From the NCBI GenBank assembly GCA_947449025.1, contig CANFQF010000017.1, positions 1 through 33,188 on the forward strand: 33,188 bases of DNA, read 5' to 3'. Position numbers and translations under genes: made by a program. This DNA is from Comamonadaceae bacterium. GTDB taxonomy: Bacteria > Pseudomonadota > Gammaproteobacteria > Burkholderiales > Burkholderiaceae_C. The notes beneath the pieces are model-generated. The model was not told the DNA's origin, searched no databases, and was given only the letters and a program-made list of their open reading frames with translations. Shown here one piece after another: positions 1 to 8,858 of this stretch. Each line of letters opens with the position of its first letter. Position 1 is the stretch's first letter.

Positions 1-821
1 ACGGTCTTGCGCAGTTCGCGGCGGTCGCAGATGAAGTCGACCGCGCCCTTTTGCTGCAGGAACTCGGCGCGCTGGAAGCCCTCGGGCAGAGTGACCCGCA
101 CGGTGGTCTCGATCACCCGCGGGCCGGCAAAGCCGATCAGGGCCTTGGGCTCGGCGATCACGATGTCGCCCACGAAGGCAAAGCCTGCACTCACGCCGCC
201 CATGGTCGGGTCGGTCAGCACGCTGATGTAAGGCAGGCCCTTGGCCGCCAGACGGGTCAGGGCCGCGTTGGTCTTGGCCATTTGCATCAGGGACAGCAGG
301 CCCTCCTGCATGCGCGCCCCGCCGGTGGCGGTAAAGCACAGGAAGGGCACCTTCTGCTCGATGGCGGTTTCGACGCCGCGCACGAAGCGCTCGCCGACCA
401 CGGAGCCCATGGAGCCGCCCATGAAGTCAAACTCAAAGGCGGCAGCCACCAGATTGATGCTGTGGACCGAGCCACCCATCACCACCAGGGCGTCGGTCTC
501 GCCGGTGTTCTCGAGGGCCTCTTTCAGGCGCTCGGTGTACTTGCGGCTGTCCTTGAACTTGAGCGGGTCGACCGGCAGCACTTCTTGGCCAATCTCGTAG
601 CGGCCTTCCGGGTCCAGAAAGGCGTCAAGTCGGGCGCGGGCCGACATGCGGTGGTGGTGGCTGCAGGTGGGGCAGACGTTCTGGTTCTGTTCCAAGTCGG
701 ACTTGTACAGAACCGACTCGCAGCTCGGGCACTTGATCCACAGGCCCTCGGGCACGCTGCGGCGCTCGGTAGGGTCGGTGGGCTGGATCTTCGGCGGCAG
801 GAGTTTTTCGAGCCAGGACAT
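1..821 (-). CDS. accD: Acetyl-CoA carboxylase carboxyltransferase subunit beta (partial, 3' end off the left edge)
   Basis: AccD is the beta subunit of the carboxyltransferase of acetyl-CoA carboxylase. With AccA it moves the carboxyl group from carboxybiotin to acetyl-CoA, making malonyl-CoA for fatty-acid synthesis in the cytoplasm. The ATG at 821 is preceded by an AGAGGAA ribosome site. The product starts [11 protein letters not shown] and has the N-terminal four-cysteine zinc finger (C31, C34, C50, C53 in CPSC and CPTC) followed by the crotonase-like domain with [10 protein letters not shown] and [11 protein letters not shown]. About 273 codons are present and the C-terminus lies outside the window. 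It sits 63 bp downstream of trpA on the same strand, the order known for betaproteobacteria. Identity is certain; only the missing end is unknown. Confidence 0.97.
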   Translation of the reverse strand, partial: MSWLEKLLPPKIQPTDPTERRSVPEGLWIKCPSCESVLYKSDLEQNQNVCPTCSHHHRMSARARLDAFLDPEGRYEIGQEVLPVDPLKFKDSRKYTERLKEALENTGETDALVVMGGSVHSINLVAAAFEFDFMGGSMGSVVGERFVRGVETAIEQKVPFLCFTATGGARMQEGLLSLMQMAKTNAALTRLAAKGLPYISVLTDPTMGGVSAGFAFVGDIVIAEPKALIGFAGPRVIETTVRVTLPEGFQRAEFLQQKGAVDFICDRRELRKT

Positions 822-839
822 AGCGGTTCCTCTCGGGAG

Positions 840-865
840 GGGGTGGGGCGCCTGCGGCGCCACCG
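840..865. other. GC-rich hairpin between trpA and accD
   Basis: A perfect 6-bp inverted repeat, GGCGCC at 847-852 and at 856-861 around a TGC loop, lies in the short trpA-accD gap. No T-run follows on either strand. It may be a pause or mRNA processing site inside the operon rather than a terminator. Confidence 0.35.
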
Positions 866-884
866 ACCCCGGGACTGTGCTTGA

Positions 885-1709
885 TTATGCGTCGAGCGCC
901 TGGCGGATTCCACCCAGGAAGGCCGCTGCGGCCGGGGCGACCTGATCGCGGGGCTGGCTCTCGATCACCTGGATCAGCTTGGTGCCGATGACGACCGCGT
1001 CGGCTACCCGGCCAATCGCCCGGGCGGTCTCGGCGTCGCGGATGCCAAAGCCCACCCCGACCGGGATCTTCACATGCTGGCGGATGCGGGGGAGCATGGC
1101 CTCCACCGCTCCGGTGTCCAGGTTGCCAGCGCCGGTCACGCCCTTGAGCGAGACGTAGTAGACATAGCCGCTGGCCACCCGGGCTACCTGCTGCATGCGT
1201 GCGTCCGTCGAAGTGGGCGCGAGCAGGAAGATGAGGTCCAGGCCGTGGGCGCGAAGGTCGGCGGCAAATTGCTCGCATTCCTCGGGCGGGTAGTCGACGA
1301 TCAAAAGACCGTCCACGCCCGAAGCAGCGCAGTCGCGGATGAAAGCGCCCGGGCCGTGCTTGATGTCATAGCGCTCCACCGGGTTGGCATAGCCCATGAG
1401 CACCACCGGTGTGCTGCTGTCCGTACGTCGGAATTCGGCCACTATGGCCAGGACTTGCGTCATGCCTACGCCCTGCGCGAGGGCCTTTTCGCCAGCCTTT
1501 TGGATGACGGGGCCGTCCGCCATCGGGTCGGAGAAGGGCACGCCCAGCTCGATGACGTCGGCGCCTGCAGACACCATGGCCTGCATCAACGCGGGCGTGC
1601 AGTCGGCAAAGGGAAAGCCGGCAGTGACGTAGGGGATGAGGGCCTTGCGGCCCTGCGACTGCAGGCGCGCGAAGGTGGCGCCAATGCGGTTCGGAGATGC
1701 TGCGCTCAT
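885..1709 (-). CDS. trpA: Tryptophan synthase alpha chain
   Basis: TrpA cleaves indole-3-glycerol phosphate to indole and glyceraldehyde-3-phosphate, and channels indole to TrpB in the cytoplasmic alpha2beta2 complex. The 274-residue product has the TIM-barrel signature [14 protein letters not shown], with the catalytic glutamate at E54 and aspartate at D65. It also has the phosphate-binding GVGFGIRD segment near the C-terminus. Length is normal for the family. Its ATG (1709-1707) overlaps the trpB stop by 4 bases (ATGA), so the two subunits are probably made by coupled translation in equal amounts. accD follows 63 bp downstream. Confidence 0.97.
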   Translation of the reverse strand: MSAASPNRIGATFARLQSQGRKALIPYVTAGFPFADCTPALMQAMVSAGADVIELGVPFSDPMADGPVIQKAGEKALAQGVGMTQVLAIVAEFRRTDSSTPVVLMGYANPVERYDIKHGPGAFIRDCAASGVDGLLIVDYPPEECEQFAADLRAHGLDLIFLLAPTSTDARMQQVARVASGYVYYVSLKGVTGAGNLDTGAVEAMLPRIRQHVKIPVGVGFGIRDAETARAIGRVADAVVIGTKLIQVIESQPRDQVAPAAAAFLGGIRQALDA

Positions 1710-2971
1710 GACTTGAACTCCACCGGGTGCACATCACCCTTGACGGTCTGGCCGCGGCAGCTGGGGCGGCAGTAGAAATCAGCCTGCGACAGGTCGGCGA
1801 CGGTGCCGATGTCCTTGTCGCCACGGCCGGAGAGGTTGACCAGGATATGTTGGTCAGAACGCATCGTCTTGGCCAGCTTCATCGCGTAGGCGATGGCGTG
1901 ACTCGATTCGAGCGCGGGAATGATGCCCTCGGTACGGCACAGGTAGTGAAAGGCGGACAGCGCCTCGGTGTCGGTCACGCCCACGTACTCGGCGCGGCCG
2001 ATGTCCTTGAGCCAGGCGTGCTCGGGGCCGACGCCCGGGTAGTCGAGGCCGGCGGAGATGCTGTGCGTTTCGGTGATCTGGCCGTTTTCGTCTTGCAGGA
2101 TGTAGGTGCGGTTGCCATGCAGCACCCCAGGCTGACCGCGTTGCAGCGAGGCCGAGTGCTTGCCGCTGTCGAGGCCCTCGCCCGCGGCTTCGACGCCGAT
2201 GAGGCGCGTGCCCTCGAAGGGAATGTAGGGGTGGAAGATGCCCATCGCATTGCTGCCGCCGCCCACGCAGGCCAGCACCGCGTCGGGCTGGCGTCCGGCC
2301 ATTTCGGGCATCTGCTCGATGGCCTCCTTGCCGATGATGCTCTGGAAGTCACGCACCATCATCGGGTAGGGGTGCGGGCCCGCCACGGTGCCGATGATGT
2401 AGAAGGTGTTTTCGACATTGGTGACCCAGTCACGCATCGCCTCGTTGAGGGCGTCCTTGAGCGTGCGGCTGCCCAGTTCCACCGGCACCACCGTCGCGCC
2501 CAGCAGCTTCATGCGGTAGACGTTGGGGCTCTGGCGCTTGACGTCTTCCGAGCCCATGTACACCACGCACTCCAGGCCGTAGCGGGCGCAGATGGTGGCG
2601 GTGGCCACGCCGTGCTGACCAGCGCCGGTCTCGGCGATGACACGCGGTTTGCCCATGCGCTTGGCGAGCATGGCCTGGCCGATGACGTTGTTGATCTTGT
2701 GCGCGCCGGTGTGATTGAGGTCCTCACGCTTCAAGTAAATCTGGGCGCCACCCATCTCGCGGCTCATGCGGGCGGCGTGATAGATGGGGGAGGGCCGACC
2801 GACGAAGTGTTTGAGCTCGTAGGCGAATTCGGCCAGGAATTCGGGGTCGTTCTGGTAGCGGGCGTAGGCGTCCCGCAGTTCGGCGATGGCATGGGTCAGC
2901 GTCTCGCTGACGAAGCTGCCGCCATAGGGGCCGAAGTGTCCGGCGGCGTTGGGTTGTGCGTAGTCGATCAT
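1706..2971 (-). CDS. trpB: Tryptophan synthase beta chain
   Basis: TrpB is the PLP enzyme that condenses indole with serine to give tryptophan. The 421-residue product has the PLP lysine in HTGAHKINN (K92), the ETGAGQHG loop and the phosphate-binding GGGSN glycine loop, all intact. The tail after LSGRGDKD is about 35 residues long and carries two cysteines (FYCRPSCRG); this type of extension is, to my knowledge, usual for comamonad TrpB. The ATG at 2971 is preceded by an AGGA site with about 6 bases spacing. It lies 130 bp downstream of trpF and overlaps trpA. Confidence 0.97.
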   Translation of the reverse strand: MIDYAQPNAAGHFGPYGGSFVSETLTHAIAELRDAYARYQNDPEFLAEFAYELKHFVGRPSPIYHAARMSREMGGAQIYLKREDLNHTGAHKINNVIGQAMLAKRMGKPRVIAETGAGQHGVATATICARYGLECVVYMGSEDVKRQSPNVYRMKLLGATVVPVELGSRTLKDALNEAMRDWVTNVENTFYIIGTVAGPHPYPMMVRDFQSIIGKEAIEQMPEMAGRQPDAVLACVGGGSNAMGIFHPYIPFEGTRLIGVEAAGEGLDSGKHSASLQRGQPGVLHGNRTYILQDENGQITETHSISAGLDYPGVGPEHAWLKDIGRAEYVGVTDTEALSAFHYLCRTEGIIPALESSHAIAYAMKLAKTMRSDQHILVNLSGRGDKDIGTVADLSQADFYCRPSCRGQTVKGDVHPVEFKS

Positions 2972-2985
2972 GGCTGGTCCTGCAT

Positions 2986-3008
2986 CTTAGGCCTTAGGCC
3001 TTGGGCCT
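2986..3008. repeat. Three tandem 7-bp AGGCCT-type repeats before trpB
   Basis: Between the trpB start and the trpF stop there are three near-identical heptads in direct order (TAGGCCT, TAGGCCT, TGGGCCT). Each contains the self-complementary core AGGCCT or a one-base variant. They are 15-40 bases upstream of the trpB ATG in the mRNA. Function is unknown; they could form alternative short hairpins near the trpB ribosome site. Confidence 0.5.
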
Positions 3009-3074
3009 TTTCACCTTGAGCCCTCTCGGGCCCGGCCTGCAATTGAATCTGCGAAGTGACCCGGTTCCAGCGAT

Positions 3075-3092
3075 GCCGCCACCGGGGGCGGC
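3075..3092. other. Hairpin just after trpF
   Basis: GCCGCC at 3075-3080 is the inverted complement of GGCGGC at 3087-3092, with a 6-base loop. It is 10 bases past the trpF stop. No T-run follows on the minus strand, so transcription probably continues into trpB. Confidence 0.35.
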
Positions 3093-3101
3093 AGAGTGTC
3101 T

Positions 3102-3824
3102 TCAGTCGGGTGCGCTCGCGAGGAGAGCGTCTGCCGCGCGTACGGCGGCAACGAATTGGGCGATCTTCACGGCGTCCTTGATGCCTTTGGCACTTTCGAC
3201 GCCCGAGCTCACATCAACGGCCAGCGTTTTCGCGCGCGGCCGCAGTTGGGCGATGCCATCGCCCACGTTTGCAGGTGTCAACCCACCAGACAAGACGAGG
3301 TGAGCGTTGACGTTTGTTGGAATGCGTGACCAATCGAATGCCTTGCCGGCGCCGCCGAATCCGTCGACATGTGCGTCGAGCAGAAGGGCCTGAGCCGAAG
3401 AATAGTCCTGAGCGAATGCTAGCAAATCGAAGTGGGCCTGCGGATCGAGGGGAATCCGGGCGGCCCGCAGGAAGGGCCGGCCAGCCGCAGCAGCCAGGCA
3501 CTGGGCGGGAGATTCGTCACCGTGGAACTGCAAAATGGCCTGAGGCATGCGGGCCAGGTCGGCAGCCACCGCCTCGGGCGATTCGTTCACATACAGCAGC
3601 ACCGGCGTGACAAAGGGCGGCAGGCGGCGGGCCAGTTCGGCAGCGCGGCGGATGTCGACGCAGCGCGCACTTTTGGCGTAGCGGACAAAGCCTACCGCGT
3701 CGGCGCCGGCCTCGGCGGCAGCGTCCACGTCTTGCTCGCGGGTCAGACCGCAGATCTTGATACGGGTGCGCGCGCCATGACGGTCAGGCGCTTCATGCAG
3801 CAGGTTGGCCAGGTGCGGGCTCAT
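3102..3824 (-). CDS. trpF: Phosphoribosylanthranilate isomerase
   Basis: TrpF converts N-(5-phosphoribosyl)anthranilate to the 1-deoxyribulose form in tryptophan synthesis. The 240-residue product has KICGLT with catalytic C25, the FVRYAKSARCVD stretch, LSGGLTPANV, and the general acid aspartate in VDVSSGVE (D204). A TTG at 3833 would add three residues, but I choose the ATG at 3824 because it overlaps the truA stop in an ATGA arrangement. About 20 residues precede the first strand, a little longer than E. coli-type domains. Its position between truA and trpB matches the ancestral beta/gammaproteobacterial order. Promoter activity probably comes from upstream of fimV. Confidence 0.95.
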   Translation of the reverse strand: MSPHLANLLHEAPDRHGARTRIKICGLTREQDVDAAAEAGADAVGFVRYAKSARCVDIRRAAELARRLPPFVTPVLLYVNESPEAVAADLARMPQAILQFHGDESPAQCLAAAAGRPFLRAARIPLDPQAHFDLLAFAQDYSSAQALLLDAHVDGFGGAGKAFDWSRIPTNVNAHLVLSGGLTPANVGDGIAQLRPRAKTLAVDVSSGVESAKGIKDAVKIAQFVAAVRAADALLASAPD

Positions 3825-4702
3825 GGCAACCAATCATACGCAGGGGTGCGATCGGGCAGACCCCAAGCCGGCTCGTAGACCGGTCCGAGGAAGTACAGCC
3901 CGTCCGGTGCAAAGGTTGGCGCGGCAGCGTCACGGCTGCGTGCCGCCAGCACAGCGTCCATCCACTCGGGCGACTGCAGGCCCTGGCCTACCAGCACCAG
4001 GCAACCCATGATGTTGCGGATCATGTGGTGCAAGAAGGCGTTGGCCTCGAACTCGAATCGCCAGTAAGCCCCGCGGCGCTCGATGACGATGCGGCGCATG
4101 GTCTTGACCGGCGAGCGCGCCTGGCATCCCGAGGCGCGAAAGGAGCTGAAGTCATGCTCGCCGAGCAGGCTGGCGGCGGCCAGTCGCATGGCATCGCCGT
4201 CGAGCGGTCGGAACACCCAGCCGGCGCGGTGCGCGTCGACGCTGGGTCGCACGGGCGACTCGAGCAGCACATACGCATAACGCCGCGCCATGGCGCTGCC
4301 CCGGCTGTGAAAGCGGGTGGGCACAGGCTGGGCCCATTGCACCGCAATGTCGGCGGGCAGGAAGGTGTTGGTGCCCCGCACCCACGAGTAGGACTCGCGC
4401 TGCAAAGGTGTGTCGAAATGCACCACCTGCATGAGACCGTGTACCCCGGCATCGGTGCGACCCGCGCAGACGGCAGACACCGGCTGCGCCGCGAACTGCG
4501 ACAGGGCGGCCTCGAGCTTGTCCTGGATTGTGTTGCCCGAGGCCTGGCTCTGCCAGCCCTCGTAGCCGTGCCCGCTGTAGCTCACGCCCAAGGCCCATCG
4601 TTGCAGGGGGAGCGTGCCGTCAAGATCGGCCGCAGCGTTGCTGGGCGCGGATGCCGGGGCGTTGGCCAGGGCGTCGGCGTTTGCGTCTTCGCCCGCCCGC
4701 AT
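3821..4702 (-). CDS. truA: tRNA pseudouridine(38-40) synthase
   Basis: TruA makes pseudouridine at positions 38-40 in the anticodon stem-loop of many tRNAs. The 293-residue product contains the catalytic aspartate in CAGRTDAGVHG (D84), and later NAFLHHMIRNIMG, which is typical of the family. An alanine/aspartate-rich N-terminal extension of about 33 residues precedes the usual start (QRWALGVSYSG), so a later start is possible, although no clear alternative ATG is seen. The ATG at 4702 shares a base with the fimV stop (TGATG), suggesting termination-reinitiation. The gene end overlaps the trpF start. Confidence 0.95.
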   Translation of the reverse strand: MRAGEDANADALANAPASAPSNAAADLDGTLPLQRWALGVSYSGHGYEGWQSQASGNTIQDKLEAALSQFAAQPVSAVCAGRTDAGVHGLMQVVHFDTPLQRESYSWVRGTNTFLPADIAVQWAQPVPTRFHSRGSAMARRYAYVLLESPVRPSVDAHRAGWVFRPLDGDAMRLAAASLLGEHDFSSFRASGCQARSPVKTMRRIVIERRGAYWRFEFEANAFLHHMIRNIMGCLVLVGQGLQSPEWMDAVLAARSRDAAAPTFAPDGLYFLGPVYEPAWGLPDRTPAYDWLP

Positions 4703-7296
4703 CAGCCCAACTCGGACAGCAGGCGCTCGGCGCGCGCGCGCAAGTCACCGCTGGCCTGGGCGCGCACTTCCTCGGCCAGGCTGCGCGCGCCTTCGGTGTC
4801 ACCGATGCTGAGGAACTCCTCCGCCAGGGACAGCTTGGTGGCCAGCGCGTCGGCATTCGCTCCAGCGCCAGCACCAGCACTTGCGCCAGCGGCGGGTGGG
4901 TTCAGGTCGAGCGACAGCCCCGCCAGGTCGAATTCCATCGCCGCGCCCGGCGGTGTCGGGCCGGCGCGGTAGGCGTCGGGTGGCGGCCCCAGGTCGTCCT
5001 CGAACAGGCTGTCCAAGTCCGGGTCCTGGGCTGCGGCACCCGGTGCCGGTGCATCGGGAGCTGGCGCAGGCATGCGAAAGCCCTCGATGTCCAGCTCAAG
5101 ACCTGCGGGTACCGCCGGTGCAGTGCCCAGCTCCGCCCTGCTTGGGCCTGCCTGTGGCACAAAGGCCTGCGGGCCGCTGGCAGGAGTTGCCGCTCCGAAG
5201 GCGGCCTGCAGGTCGGTCGCCTCCGCGTCCTCGTCCGACGCGTCGGCGCTGAAGAGCGGATGGCCGACCGGCGCGAGGCTGGCGCCCAGTGCCACGATGC
5301 GGGCCCAGTCCGGGCCCTGGGCGCCGGTCAGCGTCCGCGCGCGCCGGGCGAGGGGTTCAAACGCGTCCCAGTCGAAGCGGCGCGCGTAGACCTCGAGCAG
5401 CTTGGTGATGATCGGAAGTCGGTTGGGCGTGGCGCGCAGCGCCTCCTCGAGAATTTCCTCGGCCTGCAGGTCCCGGCCGTAGGAAAGGTAGACGTCGGCC
5501 TCGGCCAGCGGATCACCTTCCGCTGCAATCTGTGACTCGCCCGAAGAGGTGGTGGATTGCGCCCACCCGCTGGCGCCGGCGCCGGCCATGCTCTTGCCGC
5601 CCTTGTCGTCACGGCTGGCCTTGCTTGCGGGACTGCCCGGCGCGCCTGCCAGCGCTGGCGCTTTGGGCTTGCGCCGATTCCACCAGAGCAGCCCGGCGAC
5701 GGCGGCCAGGCCGGCGAGAACCGCCGACCCGATCGCCAGGGGCCAGGGATTGGTGCCCAGATTGGCCAGGGCAGCCATCAGGCGGTCGGCGAGGCCGGGC
5801 CGAACATTGGCAGCGCCGGAGGCTGCGGCACGCGCGGTGGAGGCAGACGCTTGCGCGGCGGATGCGCCAGCTGCAGGCGCGGCACTGGCCGCTTCGGAGG
5901 GTGCGGAGGCAGTTGCAGCTGCGTCAGACGCTGCAGCGGCCGATGCCGCAGATGCAGCGCTGGTCGGCAGGTTCAGGGCCACGCCGGACGCGGCGGATGC
6001 AGCAGCGCTGTCCGACCCGGACGGAAGCGCGCCCGCGACGCCGGCATTGAGCCGGTTGAGCTCGGCAATATTGCGTTCAAGCTCGGTCTGTCGCTGGCCG
6101 GCCTCTTGCTCAGCGCGCTGCCGAGCGATCCGATCTTCGGCCGCCGGTGGCGGCGCACTGGCGGCCGCCTTAGCGCCCTTGGCGGCAGCGCTAGCGCCTG
6201 CAGCAGCACTTGCCGCAGCCTGCCCCTGCACCGCACCTTTGGACAGGGTGAGGCGGTCGGGCGCAGTGTCTGCCGGCCGGCGGTTCTTTTCTTCGACCCG
6301 GGCATCGACCTGGCCCGCTGCGCGTCGGCTTGCGGCCGGGCCCGCGGCCCCTGCGGCGCCCTCGGGCCCTGCTGGGGTGGCCTCGGCCAGGCGGCGGCGG
6401 AATTCGTTGAAGTCCTGGCTCTGGGCGATCACGGTGCGGCGAGCTTCGCGCGCCTCGACCGTGGCCGCGGCCTCGGCGGCGGGCATCTCCAGCACCGCGC
6501 CCGCCTTGAGCCGGTTCATGTTGTTGGCGACGAAGGCGTCGGGGTTGGCGCGCAGCAGGGCCACGAGCATCTGCTCGAGCGACACGCTGGCCGGCTTGGC
6601 GGCGGCGGCAAGCTTGCCGGCCGTGTCACCTGCGCGGACCGTGACACGCGCCGCAGCGGGTGGGGCGGTGGTGGGCGCAGGGACGGCGACAGGGCTGGGC
6701 GCACTCGCCGGGGCGGCGGCAGGCGCGCCAGGCGCGGCAGGCGCGGGCGACGTTACGGGCGCCACGCCGGCCTGTGGCCCGGAAGGCACCGCAGTTTCAC
6801 CCGGTGCCAGGCCGGAGCTGGGCGGCAAGGGAGGGAGGGGCGGCAGCTGGGCAGCGACCACCGGTGACGGCGGAACGGGCACGGCGCCCGGTGCCTCGGC
6901 GCGGTTGGCTGGCGGGTCAAACAGCAGGGTGTAGTCGCGGACGATGCGGCCCGCACCCCAAGTCGCCTCCAGCAGCAGGTCGATGACCGGCTCGTTGATA
7001 ACACGGTCACTCGACAGCCGGATCACGAAACGGCCGTTGGCCAGGCGCTCGGGCGTGACCCGCAGCTCGTTCAGGGCCGGGTGCCGTTCGATGCCTGCGG
7101 CACGGAAGGCCTCGAATGCCGCCGGTGCGGCGCGCAGGCTAGCAGCCTCTTCGGGGGTGATCTGGGTCACCTCGACCTCAGCCCGCAGGGGTTCGCCGAG
7201 GCCGGACTGCACGCTGGCCCGGCCCAGGGCCAGGGCGTACACATCAGTGAGGGGCAGCAGCAGGGCCACCGCGGCGGCGACCGGCAGAAGTCTCAT
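4702..7296 (-). CDS. fimV: FimV-like polar hub / type IV pilus assembly protein
   Basis: FimV proteins span the inner membrane, bind peptidoglycan through LysM, and organise the cell pole and type IV pilus assembly. The start at 7296 (MRLLPVAAAVALLLPL) gives a signal peptide and 864 residues; a TTG 84 bp upstream is less likely. In order: the FimV N-terminal domain (about 22-130), a proline/alanine linker, a LysM domain (about 217-272), a charged probable coiled coil (about 387-420), an extremely alanine/serine-rich stretch (about 425-500), a transmembrane helix followed by WWNRRK (about 519-541), a TPR-like unit (about 600-655), and the acidic C-terminal FimV motif ending RARAERLLSELG. The neighbours asd, truA, trpF and accD match the locus known in Pseudomonas. 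The protein is divergent in its linkers but the domain order is clear. Confidence 0.92.
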   Translation of the reverse strand: MRLLPVAAAVALLLPLTDVYALALGRASVQSGLGEPLRAEVEVTQITPEEAASLRAAPAAFEAFRAAGIERHPALNELRVTPERLANGRFVIRLSSDRVINEPVIDLLLEATWGAGRIVRDYTLLFDPPANRAEAPGAVPVPPSPVVAAQLPPLPPLPPSSGLAPGETAVPSGPQAGVAPVTSPAPAAPGAPAAAPASAPSPVAVPAPTTAPPAAARVTVRAGDTAGKLAAAAKPASVSLEQMLVALLRANPDAFVANNMNRLKAGAVLEMPAAEAAATVEAREARRTVIAQSQDFNEFRRRLAEATPAGPEGAAGAAGPAASRRAAGQVDARVEEKNRRPADTAPDRLTLSKGAVQGQAAASAAAGASAAAKGAKAAASAPPPAAEDRIARQRAEQEAGQRQTELERNIAELNRLNAGVAGALPSGSDSAAASAASGVALNLPTSAASAASAAAASDAAATASAPSEAASAAPAAGASAAQASASTARAAASGAANVRPGLADRLMAALANLGTNPWPLAIGSAVLAGLAAVAGLLWWNRRKPKAPALAGAPGSPASKASRDDKGGKSMAGAGASGWAQSTTSSGESQIAAEGDPLAEADVYLSYGRDLQAEEILEEALRATPNRLPIITKLLEVYARRFDWDAFEPLARRARTLTGAQGPDWARIVALGASLAPVGHPLFSADASDEDAEATDLQAAFGAATPASGPQAFVPQAGPSRAELGTAPAVPAGLELDIEGFRMPAPAPDAPAPGAAAQDPDLDSLFEDDLGPPPDAYRAGPTPPGAAMEFDLAGLSLDLNPPAAGASAGAGAGANADALATKLSLAEEFLSIGDTEGARSLAEEVRAQASGDLRARAERLLSELG

Positions 7297-7335
7297 GGTA
7301 GGAAGGATGGCTTCAGGACAGAGGGTATCCGTTCG

Positions 7336-7364
7336 ACCATAACAGCAAGCCCATGGAGTGACAA
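7336..7364 (-). promoter_or_regulatory. Sigma70-like promoter for fimV-truA-trp operon
   Basis: On the minus strand TTGTCA (7364-7359) is followed after 17 bases by TATGGT (7341-7336), giving a predicted start near 7329 and a leader of about 33 bases before the fimV ATG. A second copy of GCTTGTCAC lies 16 bp further upstream (plus-strand GTGACAAGC at 7374-7382 and 7358-7366). The 16-bp phasing of the repeats could reflect a regulator site. Inferred from sequence only. Confidence 0.5.
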
Positions 7365-7415
7365 GCCGCAGTCGTGACAAGCTGCAAGCCGCGCCGGCGC
7401 GAGGTGCGTACAGCC

Positions 7416-7443
7416 GCGCTGGCGCTCACACTCGCACCAGCGC
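7416..7443. other. Hairpin downstream of asd
   Basis: GCGCTGG (7416-7422) and CCAGCGC (7437-7443) form a 7-bp stem with a 14-base loop, 13 bases past the asd stop. There is no T-run. It may help end or process the asd transcript before the fimV promoter. Confidence 0.3.
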
Positions 7444-7455
7444 TCGGCCTGCACT

Positions 7456-8586
7456 TCAGGCGTCCAACAGAATGCGCAGCATGCGGCGCAGTGGCTCGGC
7501 GGCACCCCACAGCAACTGGTCGCCGATGGTGAAGGCGCCGAGGTACTCCGGGCCCATGGCCATCTTGCGCAGTCGCCCCACCGGGATGCCCAGGGTGCCG
7601 GTGACCGCCACCGGGGTCAGGCCGGCCATCGTGGCCTCGCGGGTGTTGGGGATGACTTTTACCCAGTCGTTGTCGGCTGCGATCAGTGCCTCGATGTCGG
7701 CCAGGGGCACGTCCTTCTTGAGCTTGAAGGTCAGGGCCTGGCTGTGGCAACGCATGGCGCCGATGCGCACGCAAAAGCCGTCCACCGGCACCGCCGGGGC
7801 GCTAAAGCCTGCCCCCTGGCCCAGGATCTTGTTGGTCTCGGCGCCGCCCTTCCACTCCTCGCGGGAGATCCCGTCGCCCAGGTCTTTGTCGATCCAGGGA
7901 ATGAGGGAGCCGCCCAGCGGCACGCCGAAGTTGGCAGTCTCGTCTCCGGTGAGGGCCTTTTGGCGGCCCAGCACCTTGCGGTCGATCTCGAGGATGGCCG
8001 ACTTGGGGTCGTCCAGCAGGGACTTCACCTCGGCGTTGATCGTGCCGAACTGGGTCAGCAGCTCGCGCATATGCTGCGCGCCGCCACCCGAGGCGGCTTG
8101 GTAGGTCATGGACGACATCCACTCCACCAGGCCCGCCTTGTACAGAGCGCCTACACCCATGAGCATGCAGCTAACGGTGCAGTTGCCGCCGATCCAGTTG
8201 CGGCCGCCCTGGGCCAGGGCGTTTTTGATCACGGGCATGTTGACCGGGTCCAGCACGATGACCGCGTCGTCCTTCATGCGCAGGGTGGAGGCGGCGTCGA
8301 TCCAGTGGCCGTTCCATCCGGCGGCGCGCAGCTTGGGGAAAACTTCGGTGGTGTAGTCACCGCCCTGAGCGGTGAGGATGATGTCGCACTTCTTGAGGGC
8401 CTCGATGTCGAAGGCGTCCTTCAAGGTGGTTTCGTTCTTGGCCAGCGCCGGGGCCTTGCCGCCGGCGTTGGAGGTGGAGAAGAACACCGGCTCGATGTGG
8501 GCGAAGTCGCCCTCGGCCTGCATGCGGTCCATCAGGACCGAGCCGACCATGCCGCGCCAGCCTACGAGGCCAACCAATTTGCTCAT
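7456..8586 (-). CDS. asd: Aspartate-semialdehyde dehydrogenase
   Basis: Asd reduces beta-aspartyl phosphate to aspartate semialdehyde with NADPH, feeding lysine, diaminopimelate, threonine and methionine synthesis. I place the start at the ATG at 8586 ([15 protein letters not shown]), which has an AAGGG site 8 bases upstream; an upstream in-frame start adds 25 unrelated residues. The resulting 376 residues fit the gammaproteobacterial-type Asd. The NADP-binding GWRGMVGS loop, the catalytic cysteine C136 in GGNCTVSC, and [14 protein letters not shown] are all present. It lies upstream of fimV in the conserved order, but a toxin-antitoxin pair now separates it from leuB. Confidence 0.96.
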   Translation of the reverse strand: MSKLVGLVGWRGMVGSVLMDRMQAEGDFAHIEPVFFSTSNAGGKAPALAKNETTLKDAFDIEALKKCDIILTAQGGDYTTEVFPKLRAAGWNGHWIDAASTLRMKDDAVIVLDPVNMPVIKNALAQGGRNWIGGNCTVSCMLMGVGALYKAGLVEWMSSMTYQAASGGGAQHMRELLTQFGTINAEVKSLLDDPKSAILEIDRKVLGRQKALTGDETANFGVPLGGSLIPWIDKDLGDGISREEWKGGAETNKILGQGAGFSAPAVPVDGFCVRIGAMRCHSQALTFKLKKDVPLADIEALIAADNDWVKVIPNTREATMAGLTPVAVTGTLGIPVGRLRKMAMGPEYLGAFTIGDQLLWGAAEPLRRMLRILLDA

Positions 8587-8786
8587 TTCATCGCCCTTTC
8601 TAGTTATCAAACAGTGCCACGATCGACTGTCTGCCCGGCTCGTCTGGCCGGGAGGGCGCACGACGAACCAGAGCCGTTCAGCCCTTAATAGTCGTAGTTT
8701 TGGTGGTGGTCACGCGCGCGTCTGCAGCGGCCATGGGGGCGGCTGCGGTGTTCGAGGGGAACGGGCGGGCGGCGAACATGGGTGAA

Positions 8787-8792
8787 ATTGTA
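8787..8792 (-). promoter_or_regulatory. Possible -10 element for asd
   Basis: TACAAT on the minus strand within GCTACAATTTCACC, a form often seen in betaproteobacterial promoters. No good -35 was found at 16-18 bp. It would give an asd leader of about 195 bases. Weak evidence. Confidence 0.3.
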
Positions 8793-8829
8793 GCGGAAGG
8801 GCACAGGTGCTCCGGCGCTGCGGGCCAGA

Positions 8830-8852
8830 TTGCATTGCAATTGCGCTACATT
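8830..8852 (+). promoter_or_regulatory. Nested palindromes and -10 box in front of the first toxin-antitoxin pair
   Basis: TTGCATTGCAA (8830-8840) is a TTGCA/TGCAA inverted repeat around one T, and ATTGCAAT (8834-8841) is a perfect overlapping palindrome. Directly after them is TACATT (8847-8852), which resembles a -10 box. Its predicted start point falls on or beside the antitoxin ATG at 8859. Ribbon-helix-helix antitoxins commonly autorepress from such sites, so this is a likely operator. No clear -35 is visible. Confidence 0.45.
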
Positions 8853-8858
8853 CGGCCG

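Noticed and set aside
5549-6934. Long plus-strand frames opposite fimV
   Set aside because: They reflect the Ala/Pro-rich repeats of fimV read backwards.
8700-8858. N-terminal extension of the first antitoxin from an upstream start
   Set aside because: The added residues do not resemble the family and would cover the operator and -10 box.
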